A DNA stretch of 64,000 bases from Micromonospora sp. NBC_01796. GTDB taxonomy: Bacteria > Actinomycetota > Actinomycetes > Mycobacteriales > Micromonosporaceae. The notes beneath the pieces were generated by a model. It was given only the letters and a program-made list of their open reading frames with translations. It was not told the DNA's origin and searched no databases. The position numbers were made by a program, and so were the translations under genes. The stretch is taken from positions 5,750,001-5,814,000 of the forward strand of contig NZ_CP109078.1 in NCBI RefSeq assembly GCF_035917455.1. Direction: 5' to 3'. The first letter of the stretch is position 1, and each line of letters begins with the position of its first letter. Below, one piece after another: positions 56,254 to 64,000 of the stretch.

Positions 56254-57252
56254 CTATGGCCCGTATGGGTCCCAGTGGGCCGCGTAGCGCAGCAGCGAGC
56301 GGGCCAGGTTCGGGTGGGCTGCCGCCCACCGGGTGTCGAAGAGGAACCACTGGTCGTACCCGAGGAAACTGTCGACGTACCGGGCGACCTGCCCGATGTG
56401 TCGGTCCAGCCGGATCCGCGACTCGGAGGGCGGTTGCGGGAGCAGCAGCCGCCGCATCTCCCGATGGACGGCGTCATGCGCGGGTATGTGATCGATGGCT
56501 GTGGTCGACGGGGCGTATCCGGATAGCCGCGCGTAGCGCTCCAGCGCCGGGCCGATGGTGTTCTCCCCGGGCGCGATGAGGGCCCGCAACAGCCTGGCGT
56601 CACGCGGCCATCGTTGCGCGTCGGGCTCGTCGACGCCGCGCAGGTGGGCGGCGAGGTCCGTCAGGGTCAGGCCGGGGAAGACGATGGCGCCGGCGAGATC
56701 CAGGTTCCGGTCCATGTCAGGCGAGTCCCAGGGCAGGTGGACCGAGAACACGGAGTCGGGCTCGGGTCGGGCCCGCTGGACGGTACGGACCGGTACGTCA
56801 TGGCTGAAGACGGTGTCTGGCGCGGCGGCGCTGGTGGGCAGCGGCCACGTGTCGTGCAGGAGGTACGTGAGCCGGTCGGGTGATGAAGCAGCGGCTTCGT
56901 TGTCGATGAAGTAGTAGGCGAGGTCCACCTCGTCATCGTCGGTACGCACGCGCAAGGCGTGCTCGCCGAGCCGGATGAAGGTGCCCTCGTCGTCTCCCTC
57001 TACCCAGAGGTGTTCGTTGAGCAGCTCGCGCAGTTCGTCGACAGTCTCCGGCCGGGGCAGGTTTCGTTCCCGGGCCTCCTCGAAGATTGAGTTCAGGCCG
57101 TAGACATCGCCGCCCAGCTCTCTCCCGATCCAGTCGTACGCGTCGTCGCGGTCCCAACCGCGGCGGAACCAGTCGAGTGCGGTCGCGTCAGGCACGGTGA
57201 CCACCCGCTTGCCGAACGGCGACTCTTCCCGCCACCGGCACACGAAGTACAT
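56254..57252 (-). CDS. Hypothetical protein
   Basis: A 332-residue acidic protein (MYFVCRWREESPFGKRVVTV). It contains TALDWFRRGWDRDDAYDWIG and a C-terminal WFLFDTRWAAAHPNLARSLL. No signal peptide, membrane segment or known motif. Tryptophan-rich and strongly acidic, it is a soluble protein of unknown role. The first ATG of the frame is used; the ribosome-binding site is weak. Confidence 0.65.
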   Translation of the reverse strand: MYFVCRWREESPFGKRVVTVPDATALDWFRRGWDRDDAYDWIGRELGGDVYGLNSIFEEARERNLPRPETVDELRELLNEHLWVEGDDEGTFIRLGEHALRVRTDDDEVDLAYYFIDNEAAASSPDRLTYLLHDTWPLPTSAAAPDTVFSHDVPVRTVQRARPEPDSVFSVHLPWDSPDMDRNLDLAGAIVFPGLTLTDLAAHLRGVDEPDAQRWPRDARLLRALIAPGENTIGPALERYARLSGYAPSTTAIDHIPAHDAVHREMRRLLLPQPPSESRIRLDRHIGQVARYVDSFLGYDQWFLFDTRWAAAHPNLARSLLRYAAHWDPYGP

Positions 57253-57422
57253 GCGGCTGACTCTAGGCGAGCGGTCTGACGAGAAACCTGCTGTGGCAAA
57301 CGCCCACGCCCGAGCGTGACGGCTCGTCGTCTGCCTGCGCGCACGACCAGCGGCATGAGCGTCCGTCGGTGGTCCATTTCTGCGTCAGGGACCGTGCTGC
57401 GGTTGGTCCCTGGGAGCGGGTG

Positions 57423-57830
57423 TCAGTCGATGACGGCGGTGGCCTCCACCTCGACCAACAGGTCGGGCTCGCCCAGCGCGGAGACACCCAGGAGGGTGAT
57501 CGGTTTGACGGGGTCAATCCCCAGCTTCGCGGCCGCCCTGGTCACGCCTTCGCCGAGCAACGGCATTTTGTCAGGTGACCAGTCGACGATGTAGATGGTC
57601 AACTTCGCCACGTCGTCGAACGAGCCACCGATCTCAGCCAGGGCCGTGCCGATGTTGAGATATGCCTGCTCGACCTGGGCGGCCAGATCTCCGTCGCCGA
57701 CCGGGTTCCCATCGGCATCGCGAGCTACCTGCCCTGCCAGGAATACCAGCCTCGATCCGGTGGCGATCGACAACTGCCGGTACACCTCGGGTTTCGGCAG
57801 GCCGTCAGGGTTGACCAGTTGCACAGCCAT
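57423..57830 (-). CDS. RidA-family (YjgF/YER057c/UK114) protein
   Basis: A 135-residue RidA-like protein. The ATG at 57830 is preferred over an upstream one because AAGGAG lies 6 bases before it. Characteristic segments: ATGSRLVFLAGQVARDADGN, QAYLNIGTALAEIGGSFDDV, VAKLTIYIVDW, and the C-terminal LLGVSALGEPDLLVEVEATA. In canonical RidA the catalytic arginine lies in the position of GEPDLLVEVEATA (usually xxPxxxVEVE); here no Arg is seen just before P, so an imine-deaminase activity is uncertain and it may belong to another RidA subfamily. It is divergent from a TetR regulator. Confidence 0.88.
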   Translation of the reverse strand: MAVQLVNPDGLPKPEVYRQLSIATGSRLVFLAGQVARDADGNPVGDGDLAAQVEQAYLNIGTALAEIGGSFDDVAKLTIYIVDWSPDKMPLLGEGVTRAAAKLGIDPVKPITLLGVSALGEPDLLVEVEATAVID

Positions 57831-57867
57831 GGACCTCTCCTTACTGGACACGAGATCGAGCACCTAA

Positions 57868-57884
57868 ACATATCATCGCTATGT
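57868..57884. promoter_or_regulatory. Palindromic candidate TetR operator
   Basis: ACATA, 7 bases, TATGT between the divergent ridA-like and tetR-like genes, 12 bases before the regulator start. A TetR protein binding here would control both promoters. Confidence 0.5.
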
Positions 57885-57895
57885 ATTGTGGTGCC

Positions 57896-58552
57896 ATGGT
57901 CAGAACGAAAGACCCGGCAGTTCGCACCCTGCTGATCGAGCGGGCCGCACAGATGCTGCGCGCCCGGGAGCCGGTCACCCTGCGCTCGCTCGTCGCGGGT
58001 ACCGGCGCGTCGACCATGGCCGTCTACACCTACTTCGGCGGGATGGACGGCTTGTGGCGGGCAACGCGTCAGGAGGGGTTCATCCGCCTGGCCGCCAAGC
58101 TCGAGGCGGTCCCGCTCTCAGCGGACCCGGTACGGGACCTTGCCGCCCTGGGGGCCGCATACCTATCCAATGCCCTGGCCAACCCCGACCTATACCGAGT
58201 CATGTTCGACGCCGGCTTCGAGTTGGTAGATCCGGCGGCCGCGGACGAAACCCTGCACTGTCTGCTACACGCGATCGGGCGGGCCAAGGAAATCGGACGG
58301 TTTCGCAGCGATGTCGACGCCCTGGCCCTGGCCACCCAAAGCTGGGCCATCGGTCACGGACTGGTGTCCTTGGTGGCCACCGGGCCCCTACCGCGCCAAG
58401 CACTCGACTACGGCGCACCCATGCTCACCGCCCTGTTCGTCGGTTGCGGCGACGACCCAGACAGCTGCCGACGGTCAGTCGAGCTCGGTTGGCGCCCCGA
58501 ACCTCACCACGAAACCACCCCGACCCGCCAGCCTCCACCTGTCAGCACCTGA
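57896..58552 (+). CDS. TetR-family transcriptional regulator
   Basis: A 218-residue regulator; ATG at 57896 (MVRTKDPAVRTLLIERAAQM) chosen, since an in-frame ATG at 57881 would overlap the putative operator. HTH: PVTLRSLVAGTGASTMAVYT then YFGGMDGLW, the usual TetR block. The C-terminal ligand domain contains FDAGFELVDP and ATQSWAIGHGLVSLVATG, as in the TetR_C_33-like group. It probably represses itself and the divergent ridA-like gene through the palindrome at 57868. Confidence 0.9.
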   Translation: MVRTKDPAVRTLLIERAAQMLRAREPVTLRSLVAGTGASTMAVYTYFGGMDGLWRATRQEGFIRLAAKLEAVPLSADPVRDLAALGAAYLSNALANPDLYRVMFDAGFELVDPAAADETLHCLLHAIGRAKEIGRFRSDVDALALATQSWAIGHGLVSLVATGPLPRQALDYGAPMLTALFVGCGDDPDSCRRSVELGWRPEPHHETTPTRQPPPVST

Positions 58553-58601
58553 CATCCGCCTTTCGGCACGTTGAGTTCCCCCCGCTTTGATGGAGCGGTG
58601 G

Positions 58602-59528
58602 TTACCTGCTGCCGGCTGGTGCAGGGGTGGCGATAGGTGGCTCGGCCTGGTCGTTCTGGTGGGTGTGCCAGGCGGTTTCGTACTCGTCGGGGCTGAGGTA
58701 GCCCAGTTCCTTCTGGATGCGGCGGGTGTTGTACCAGGCGTTGATGTAGGCGAAGATCGCGTTCTCGGCCTCGTCGCGGGTCCGCCACGAGGTGCGGTAG
58801 ACGAGTTCGATCTTCAGGGTGGACCAGAAGTTCTCCATCAGGGCGTTGTCGTACGAGTCGCCGACGGAGCCCATCGACGGCAGGATTCCGTTGTCTTGCA
58901 GGCGTTCGGTGAAGCGGAAAGACGTGTAGTTCGGGCCCCTGTCGCTGTGGTGGATCAACTGGCCGTCGCGGACGTCGCGGGACCAGATGCCGTATTCGAG
59001 GGCGGCGAGGATCAGGTCGGTGTCGCAGCGGTCGGAGGTCTTCCACCCGACGATCCGGCGGGAGAACGCGTCGCGGACCGCGGCGAGCCAGAACACGCCC
59101 TCAGCGCAGGGGATGCGGGTGGCGTCGGCGACCCAGAGTCGGTTCGGCCCGGTCGCGGTGAAGTCGCGGTTGACCAGGTCCGGTGCCGGCGTCGCGTTCG
59201 GGTTCTGTCGGGTGGAGCCGCCGTGCCAGCCTCGGCGCAGGAACGCGCCCTGCCAACCCTGGTCGGCCATCAACCGCTCGACCCGCTTGCGGCCCACCCG
59301 GATGCCGTCACGGCGTAGCTGCCGGTGCACCCGGTCCGCGCCGTAGGTGTGCCCGGACGTGGCCCAGATCTCGTGGATGTTGGACAGCAGGCCCAGGTCG
59401 ACCACGTCCCGGTCGCAGGGCTGTTCGGCCTGCTTGACCCAGGCGTAGTAGGTGGATGTGCCGATGTTCAGGACCCGTAGCAGGAGCGCGACCGCGAACT
59501 GGTCACGGTGTTCGTGGATGAACCTCAT
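58602..59528 (-). CDS. IS3-family transposase OrfB
   Basis: A 308-residue DDE integrase-type protein (MRFIHEHRDQFAVALLLRVL). It has an HTH_21 region (DRVHRQLRRDGIRVGRKRVERLM) and the DDE triad: Asp in LWVADATRIPCAEG, Asp in LIHHSDRGPNYTS, Glu in NALMENFWSTLKIEL. Its ATG overlaps the orfA stop (ATGA). In IS3 elements the active transposase is normally an OrfAB frameshift fusion; the overlap here is compatible with that. No internal break is seen, so it may be active. Confidence 0.95.
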   Translation of the reverse strand: MRFIHEHRDQFAVALLLRVLNIGTSTYYAWVKQAEQPCDRDVVDLGLLSNIHEIWATSGHTYGADRVHRQLRRDGIRVGRKRVERLMADQGWQGAFLRRGWHGGSTRQNPNATPAPDLVNRDFTATGPNRLWVADATRIPCAEGVFWLAAVRDAFSRRIVGWKTSDRCDTDLILAALEYGIWSRDVRDGQLIHHSDRGPNYTSFRFTERLQDNGILPSMGSVGDSYDNALMENFWSTLKIELVYRTSWRTRDEAENAIFAYINAWYNTRRIQKELGYLSPDEYETAWHTHQNDQAEPPIATPAPAGSR

Positions 59529-59836
59529 GACCGTCGCCGGGTCGGGTCGAGCTCCGCCGCGAAATACGCGCTCGCCGCCTTCAGGATCTCGTTCGCCCGA
59601 CGTAGCTCCGCGTTCTCCTTCAACAGCCGGCGGTTCTCGGCCAGCATGTCGCTACTGGGCCGGTCGTCCCGCTCGCCCGCGTCGGCCTCGGCCTGACGGA
59701 TCCAGTTCCGCAACGCCTCGTGATGCACGCCAAGCTGCTCGGCCATACGCCGGATGACCGGCTTCGGGTCCGACTCGCGGTACAAACGCACAGCACGCTG
59801 ACGCAGCTCGTCGGGGTACTTCTTCGGTGCTGCCAC
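59525..59836 (-). CDS. IS3-family transposase OrfA
   Basis: A 103-residue protein with the transposase_8 HTH (MAAPKKYPDELRQRAVRLYR, VIRRMAEQLGVHHEALRNWI) and a leucine-zipper-like C-terminus (ENRRLLKENAELRRANEILKAASAYF). This is the DNA-binding subunit that pairs with OrfB. It is complete. Confidence 0.94.
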   Translation of the reverse strand: MAAPKKYPDELRQRAVRLYRESDPKPVIRRMAEQLGVHHEALRNWIRQAEADAGERDDRPSSDMLAENRRLLKENAELRRANEILKAASAYFAAELDPTRRRS

Positions 59837-59904
59837 AGAAACTTCCTCCCCACGGCCATCAGACCATGATCAAGAAGCTCCATGAAAGCGGGGGTGGCTC
59901 AGAA

Positions 59905-60027
59905 CGCGCCAACGCCCAGCTCAAGTACTGGCGCATCCTGCACAAAGTCCGCGTCAGCCCACGCGGGGTCGGTTGACTCGCCAAAGCCATCCACGTGCTG
60001 GAGAACTACGAAGCAACCGCAGAATGA
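59905..60027 (+). pseudogene. Transposase, C-terminal remnant
   Basis: Reads ANAQLKYWRILHKVRVSPRG VG, then an in-frame stop, then LAKAIHVLENYEATAE. The block (ANAxLKxWRIL..., LAKAIHVLxxYE) is the end of an actinobacterial DDE transposase of the IS5 type. An internal stop and the absence of the rest make it dead. The intact IS3 element adjoins its 5-prime side. Confidence 0.7.
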
Positions 60028-60059
60028 AAGATTCATTGTCGGTCCGCGCCAGGGTCACT

Positions 60060-60500
60060 CGCGGGTCGCGGCGCTTCGCGAGAGCGGGATGACAGCTCGG
60101 GCCTGGGAGTCGGCGGCTTGTCGGCGTAGTGCCGCATTTTCCGCGGCCAGCGCGGCGATCACGGTTGCGGCGGCGTCGACCTGATTTTGCAGTTTACGGC
60201 ATCACGGGCCAGCAGAAACCGCCGCGACATCACCACGGTGTACGCGTACGCCCGCATTGTCTTGACGCTGCGCCGGTCCAAGCTCAGCTCTCGAAACCAG
60301 CTACACAGCGGCTCCACCGGCGTCATCGGGTTCGACAACACGATCGGCGTACCCACCGCCGGAGCCCACCTCGCCAACAGGCCAGACAAGTCCACCGCGT
60401 CCAGGCCTGGGATCTCGCCGACTTTGCGCACTTTCTGCACGTCGGTGAAGAACAAGTGCAGGGAACCCCACGATCGACGACCATGCCAATCACTCAACGG
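60060..60500 (-). pseudogene. Fused Tn554-like remnants (integrase N-terminus and TnpC-like end)
   Basis: The minus strand begins with an integrase-like N-terminal region (LLARWAPAVGTPIVLSNPMT, CSWFRELSLDRRSVKTMRAY, YTVVMSRRFLLA), the core-binding part of a tyrosine recombinase. After ~60185 it passes into AATVIAALAAENAALRRQAA, which matches the C-terminus of the intact TnpC-like protein at 62924-63337. A deletion has joined the first and last genes of a transposon with the order recombinase to tnpC. No functional product is expected. Confidence 0.65.
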
Positions 60501-60680
60501 AGCCGGAGTCAGAGAGATACGCGTCGATCGTCAGCTGATACACGTAAGTGTCTCTGGAGAACCGTCCTTCTCCAGACTCGCGATGTCTCATGAGACACAC
60601 TCGCCGCATGCCGCCAGCGGGCCGGCCGCGCGTTCTAGAGCGACGAGGGTGTGCGGCGCCTCGGGGGAATACCGCGTTAT

Positions 60681-61337
60681 CTAGCGGGCCAGGCGCTCCA
60701 GCAGTTCGCCGAGCAGTCCGTGTTCGCCGGGGGTGAGGTCGCCCGGGTCGTTGTCGACCAGCGCACGCAACGTCAATGCGGCGCTTGCCCGGGTCGCGGG
60801 GGCGTCGGCGGAGGGTGTGTGCAGGACTCCGGCCAGCGCGGACTCGCGGACGCGTCCGGACAGCCCGAAATCCGGGTCCGGCTGGCTAATCAGGGTGAGC
60901 GTGATGCCGACGTTGGCGGCGAACACCTGTTCGGCAGCGTCGGCCGCCGGCACCTTGAGCAGGCCCCGGGTTGCTGCGGCGGTGAACCGCTCACGCAGCG
61001 CGGCGTGCGCGGGAGCGGTGACGGCGCAGGGCTTTCCCGGCTCGGCGCGGCCATAAAGCAGCCCGTAGAACGACGGGTGCTCCAGCCCGAACCGCACGTG
61101 CCTGTCCCAGCCCTTGCGCAGGTCGTCCAGCGGGTCGCCCGAGTTCTCGACCACCGTGTACTGGGTGAAGCCGTGGTTCGCCACGGCGTCGATCAGGCCC
61201 TGCTTGCTGCCGAAGTGGTGGTACAGCGTCGGGGCCTGCACCCCGGCGCGGTCGCACACCGCCCTCGTGGACACCGTGCCGCCGGCCTCCAGCAACTCTG
61301 CCCCGGCGAGCAGGAGTCGATCTCGTGCGTTCTGCAT
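60681..61337 (-). CDS. TetR-family transcriptional regulator
   Basis: A 218-residue regulator; ATG at 61337 (MQNARDRLLLAGAELLEAGG) is preferred because upstream codons run through the operator. HTH: TVSTRAVCDRAGVQAPTLYH then HFGSKQGLIDAV. The C-terminal domain has a TetR_C-like fold (HVRFGLEHPSFYGLLYG). A perfect 14-bp palindrome lies between it and the divergent SDR gene, so it probably represses both. Confidence 0.92.
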   Translation of the reverse strand: MQNARDRLLLAGAELLEAGGTVSTRAVCDRAGVQAPTLYHHFGSKQGLIDAVANHGFTQYTVVENSGDPLDDLRKGWDRHVRFGLEHPSFYGLLYGRAEPGKPCAVTAPAHAALRERFTAAATRGLLKVPAADAAEQVFAANVGITLTLISQPDPDFGLSGRVRESALAGVLHTPSADAPATRASAALTLRALVDNDPGDLTPGEHGLLGELLERLAR

Positions 61338-61354
61338 GCTTGCTATAGTAGCGC

Positions 61355-61368
61355 ATGTAGCGCTACAT
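61355..61368. promoter_or_regulatory. Perfect palindrome ATGTAGCGCTACAT
   Basis: A 14-base perfect palindrome midway between divergent tetR-like and SDR genes, with a related half-site (GTAGCGCAT) just left and CTATAG on each side. This is the expected operator for the TetR protein. Confidence 0.75.
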
Positions 61369-61395
61369 TGCTTTCTATAGCGAGAGGAGAAGTCG

Positions 61396-62226
61396 ATGAG
61401 GACTTGGTTCATCACTGGTGGGACGCCCGGAGGTTTCGGCCTGGTCTATGCCGAGGCCGCACTGGCACAGGGAGACCAGGTGGCGGTGACGGCGCGTCGG
61501 CCATCTGAGCTGCAGAAATGGGCTGAACCGCACGGCGACCGTGTGCTGGTTCTCCAGCTCGATGTCACCGATGCCGACCAGGTACGTGCGGCGGTCAAGA
61601 CGGCAGAGGAACGGTTCGGCGGAATCGACGTGCTCGTCAACAGCGCGGGCCGTGGCTGGTACGGCTCGATCGAGGGGGCCCCCGACGAGACGATCCGCCG
61701 CACGTTCGACCTCAACCTGTTCGCCGTCGTCGAGGTGATGCGCGCGGTCCTGCCGGGTATGCGGGCACGCGGCGACGGCTGGATCGTGAACATGTCGTCG
61801 GTGGCTGGCCTCGTCGGCGCACAGGGGTTCGGCTACTACGCGGCGGCGAAATTCGCGATCGAAGGACTCACCGAGACACTGCGCCAGGAAGTCGAGCCGT
61901 TCGGTGTGCGCGTGCTCGCCGTAGAGCCGGGAGCCTTCCGCACCAGTGCCTTCTCCTACTTCCAGAACGAGCCCGTCAACGAGACCGTCGATGCCTACGT
62001 GCCGATGGTCGAGGCAGTCAAGGCGGCGTTCGTGGACGCTAACGGCAAGCAGGCAGGTGACCCTGTTCGTGGCGTGCAAGCCGTGATCAGCGCGATGAAC
62101 GCACCCGTTCCACCGCACCGGATCGTGCTCGGCAACTCCGGCTACGACGTCGTTGTCGCGATGCACGAGAACGCACTCGCCGAGCTGCGCGCGAACGAAA
62201 AGCTTTCACGCAGTGCGGACTTCTGA
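61396..62226 (+). CDS. Short-chain dehydrogenase/reductase
   Basis: A 276-residue classical SDR from ATG at 61396 behind GAGGAG. NAD(P) site: TGGTPGGFG (TGxxxGxG variant) at ~8-16. NSAG follows in VLVNSAGRGW, then the catalytic Ser (NMSSVAGL), Tyr-x-x-x-Lys (YYAAAKFAIEG) and the EPGAFRT segment. Overall it resembles the oxidoreductases annotated SDR family, similar to YusZ-like. Arg after the coenzyme-binding loop (TARRPSEL) suggests NADP. It is divergent from a TetR repressor with a palindromic operator, so probably inducible. Confidence 0.95.
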   Translation: MRTWFITGGTPGGFGLVYAEAALAQGDQVAVTARRPSELQKWAEPHGDRVLVLQLDVTDADQVRAAVKTAEERFGGIDVLVNSAGRGWYGSIEGAPDETIRRTFDLNLFAVVEVMRAVLPGMRARGDGWIVNMSSVAGLVGAQGFGYYAAAKFAIEGLTETLRQEVEPFGVRVLAVEPGAFRTSAFSYFQNEPVNETVDAYVPMVEAVKAAFVDANGKQAGDPVRGVQAVISAMNAPVPPHRIVLGNSGYDVVVAMHENALAELRANEKLSRSADF

Positions 62227-62518
62227 ACCTGTCGCAAAGAGCGGTGTCGGCGACCTGCGCGGGAGTTGACCATGCCGCGACCGTGAGGAGTCTCGCCGGT
62301 GGGATTGAGTCACCACACACAACCGACCCGATGCAGCCTTCATCAGGATGCCTCGCATGCCTGTGCCGACCTGACTGACCTCTGGTCGGTACCTCGAGCC
62401 AATCACCGCGCTGCACGGCCCGTGACGGGCCCCCTCATCGGCATCGTGCCGCTGAGGTGCTGCAAGGACATACCAGCACGCCCTCGCGTCCTGGCACCCG
62501 AGAAACCGGAGAGTAGAA

Positions 62519-62842
62519 ATGAACGACAACACGCTGCCCAACGCCGTCGAGAACTTCATCGCGGCCACCAACGCGCACGACACGAACGCCCTGGCCGCAG
62601 TCTTCGGCGACGGAGCCACCGTGCGCGACGACGGGAAAACCTGGGTCGGCAAGGCCGAGATCCGCGAGTGGATCCAGGGGCATCTGATCACCCCCAAGAT
62701 CGTGCTCACGCCGACCTCGTTCGCCGACGACCGGCTGGTGGCCTCCGGGGACGGCGACTTCCCCGGCGGGCCGCTGTCCTTCTCGTTCGTGTTTGGCATC
62801 AAGGACGACCAGGTCAACGACCTCGCGATCGCCCCCGTCTGA
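62519..62842 (+). CDS. SnoaL/NTF2-like protein
   Basis: A 107-residue protein from ATG at 62519 behind GGAGAG. Its pattern (VENFIAATNAHDTNALAAVF, GDGATVRDDGKTWVGKAEIR, EWIQGHL) is that of NTF2-fold SnoaL-like proteins of the DUF4440/nuclear transport factor 2 group. It may act as a small isomerase or hydrolase or only bind a ligand. It lies 290 bases after the SDR on the same strand and may share its regulation. The gap between them holds no recognised gene. Confidence 0.85.
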   Translation: MNDNTLPNAVENFIAATNAHDTNALAAVFGDGATVRDDGKTWVGKAEIREWIQGHLITPKIVLTPTSFADDRLVASGDGDFPGGPLSFSFVFGIKDDQVNDLAIAPV

Positions 62843-62923
62843 TCCCTCACCGGCTGGGGCGGCCCGAGGGCCGCCCCAGCCCGCGAAGGTTGCGGTGGCC
62901 GGCAGCTGACACCCGGTCAGGGC

Positions 62924-63337
62924 TCAGTGTTCGGTGGGACGCCGTAGCGGGGTGATCGTCCGCGACGCTGTTTCGGTGGCCTGGCGGCGCAGGGCGTCGT
63001 TCTCCGCGGCGAGAGCGGCGATGACGGTGGCCGCGGCGTCGACCTGCTCCTGCAGTTCGTAGCATCGGGCGCGGCTGGCCTTCAAGTCCCACTCGATGCG
63101 GCCGAGGTCGTGGTCGCGGCGCCGCGCGGCGGTCCCGGCCGGGCCGCCGCCGACCTGGGCGTCCCAGGCGGCGAGGATGTCACCGGCACGGTTCATGGTG
63201 GCCCGGCTGACCTGCGCTTCGCGGGAGAGATTGTTTCTGGTCACGCGTCCGTCCGTGTGCTGCGGTGTGCCGGCAAGCAGCCGGTGCATTGCCTCGAGCA
63301 GCCGTCGACGGCTAGCCGCCGAAACGGACGCGGTCAC
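62924..63337 (-). CDS. Tn554 TnpC-like (DUF6262-type) protein
   Basis: A 137-residue protein: N-terminal HTH-like part (VTRNNLSREAQVSRATMNRA) and a C-terminal coiled coil (VDAAATVIAALAAENDALRR). This is the layout of the small accessory protein encoded after the tyrosine recombinases of Tn554-type elements. No recombinase genes precede it here, so it is an orphan of a decayed element. Its C-terminus is copied in the remnant at 60060. DUF number from memory. Confidence 0.7.
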   Translation of the reverse strand: MTASVSAASRRRLLEAMHRLLAGTPQHTDGRVTRNNLSREAQVSRATMNRAGDILAAWDAQVGGGPAGTAARRRDHDLGRIEWDLKASRARCYELQEQVDAAATVIAALAAENDALRRQATETASRTITPLRRPTEH

Positions 63338-63706
63338 GGGGTTGTCCGGTTGAGACGTGTTCGACCTCGCTCAGTTCGGCCTCGATGCGCCGGCGGTGGT
63401 TCGGTGCGAGCGTCCCGGAGCCGAGCAGCCGATGTCGGATCGCCCTCCGACGAGAAGCTGCGGTTGCTCACGAGCTGGTACGCCAGCTCCGCTGAATCCG
63501 ACCGGACATCTGTTCCGGTTCCGCCGATGGGCGAGTAATCGTAGGAGACCTCTCGGATTGCTAGCCATCCTTCCAACCACGGCGCATCCGGCGCTGCGGG
63601 AATGATCGCTGCCTCGGCCGAAATGTTTAGGCACCGCTTCGGCACGAAGGATGCCGGTGGGCGAAGCATTGTCACCCTCCGTCATTATTCCCGACTGGAG
63701 ACGCTC
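63338..63706. other. No gene assigned
   Basis: Between the TnpC-like gene and the aldehyde dehydrogenase. A minus-strand frame contains APWLEGWLAIREVSYDYSPI, which looks protein-like but matches nothing I know and lacks a convincing start; it may be another fragment. Confidence 0.4.
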
Positions 63707-64000
63707 ATGATCGACACGAATGACCTACAACGAATCTTCGCCCGCCTGAGGGCAAACCGGCGGAGCATCCGGCACAGCGGCGCCGAGGAACGCATCGCCC
63801 GCCTCGAACGCCTCCGCACCGAGGTCGCCGACCGGGCCGCCGACATCGGCGAAGCCATCCACGCCGACCTGGGCCGCCCGGCAGACAACCGCGACGAGAT
63901 CGAGACTGTCATGGGCAATCTCGACAAGGTGGCCGTTGAGCTTGCCGACTGGATGAAGCCAGTCCAGGTACCGCAGACCCCGGACCTGCCACCCGCCAAG
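63707..64000 (+). CDS. Aldehyde dehydrogenase family protein, N-terminal part
   Basis: Starts at ATG 63707 (CTGGAG 6 bases upstream) and runs off the window after ~98 codons. The sequence (FARLRANRRSIRHSGAEERI, ARLERLRTEVADRAADIGEA, IHADLGRPADNRDEIETVMG, LADWMKPVQVPQTPDLPPAK) is the N-terminal region of class 3-like fatty-aldehyde dehydrogenases (RKxxLxxLxxxxxxxxxxIxxALxxDxxKPxxE...). The catalytic Cys and Glu lie beyond the edge. Confidence 0.85.
   Translation, partial: MIDTNDLQRIFARLRANRRSIRHSGAEERIARLERLRTEVADRAADIGEAIHADLGRPADNRDEIETVMGNLDKVAVELADWMKPVQVPQTPDLPPAK

Larger units (their letters stand above)
58579..59894 (-). mobile_element. IS3-family insertion sequence
   Basis: Terminal inverted repeats CCCCCGCTTTGATGGAGC (left) and CCCCCGCTTTCATGGAGC (right, read inward from 59894) enclose orfA and orfB. 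No clear target duplication was found. Its right end sits next to a fragment of another transposase, into which it may have jumped. Confidence 0.85.

Overview
The window is high-GC DNA with GTG starts, ATGA-coupled operons and protein families typical of a filamentous actinomycete. A Micromonosporaceae-like host is my best guess; no rRNA or housekeeping marker is present to confirm it. Most of the window is an accessory region packed with defence, recombinase and polymorphic-toxin genes. The last ~14 kb becomes an ordinary scatter of regulators and enzymes.

Bases 1-16860 are a type I-E CRISPR-Cas locus: the end of cas8e, then cse2, cas7e, cas5e and cas6e in one coupled operon, with no cas1 or cas2 after cas6e. 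Three arrays follow. Array 1 (4249-5685) has about 25 decayed repeats and no leader. Array 2 (9089-14284) has 86 repeats and 85 spacers. Array 3 (16473-16621) has only 2 spacers. Repeat polarity puts crRNA transcription on the minus strand, head-on to the cas operon, with leaders at the right-hand ends. The leader is present twice (14285-14530 and 16622-16860), and the two copies are separated by an intact serine recombinase. A gene for an HTH plus dynamin-like GTPase and a transposase remnant sit between arrays 1 and 2, apparently splitting an older array.

Bases 17178-29229 hold a large secreted FG-GAP/LamG protein and, divergently, an RHS protein with a Hint domain, a C-terminal toxin-like region and a small candidate immunity gene. 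Bases 29137-34350 are a junkyard: a truncated serine recombinase, mutM, GH114 and transposase fragments, an intact IS5-type element, and an ECF sigma/partner pair. Bases 34613-41687 are a tightly coupled three-gene operon (unknown protein, two-motif PLD nuclease, SNF2-like helicase) that looks like an uncharacterised anti-phage cassette. A ~70 bp imperfect direct repeat at 14558-14627 and 42170-42239 brackets the stretch from the serine recombinase to just after this operon and may mark an integrated element.

Bases 42384-48448 carry an AbrB-like/tyrosine integrase pair and a 1425-aa STAND NTPase with a nuclease-like N-terminus, probably an Avs-type defence protein, followed by a decayed serine recombinase. 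From 49914 on are hypothetical proteins, AraC and two TetR regulators, an MBL hydrolase, a HAD enzyme, RidA, an SDR, an NTF2-like protein, an IS3 element, Tn554-like remnants and the start of an aldehyde dehydrogenase.
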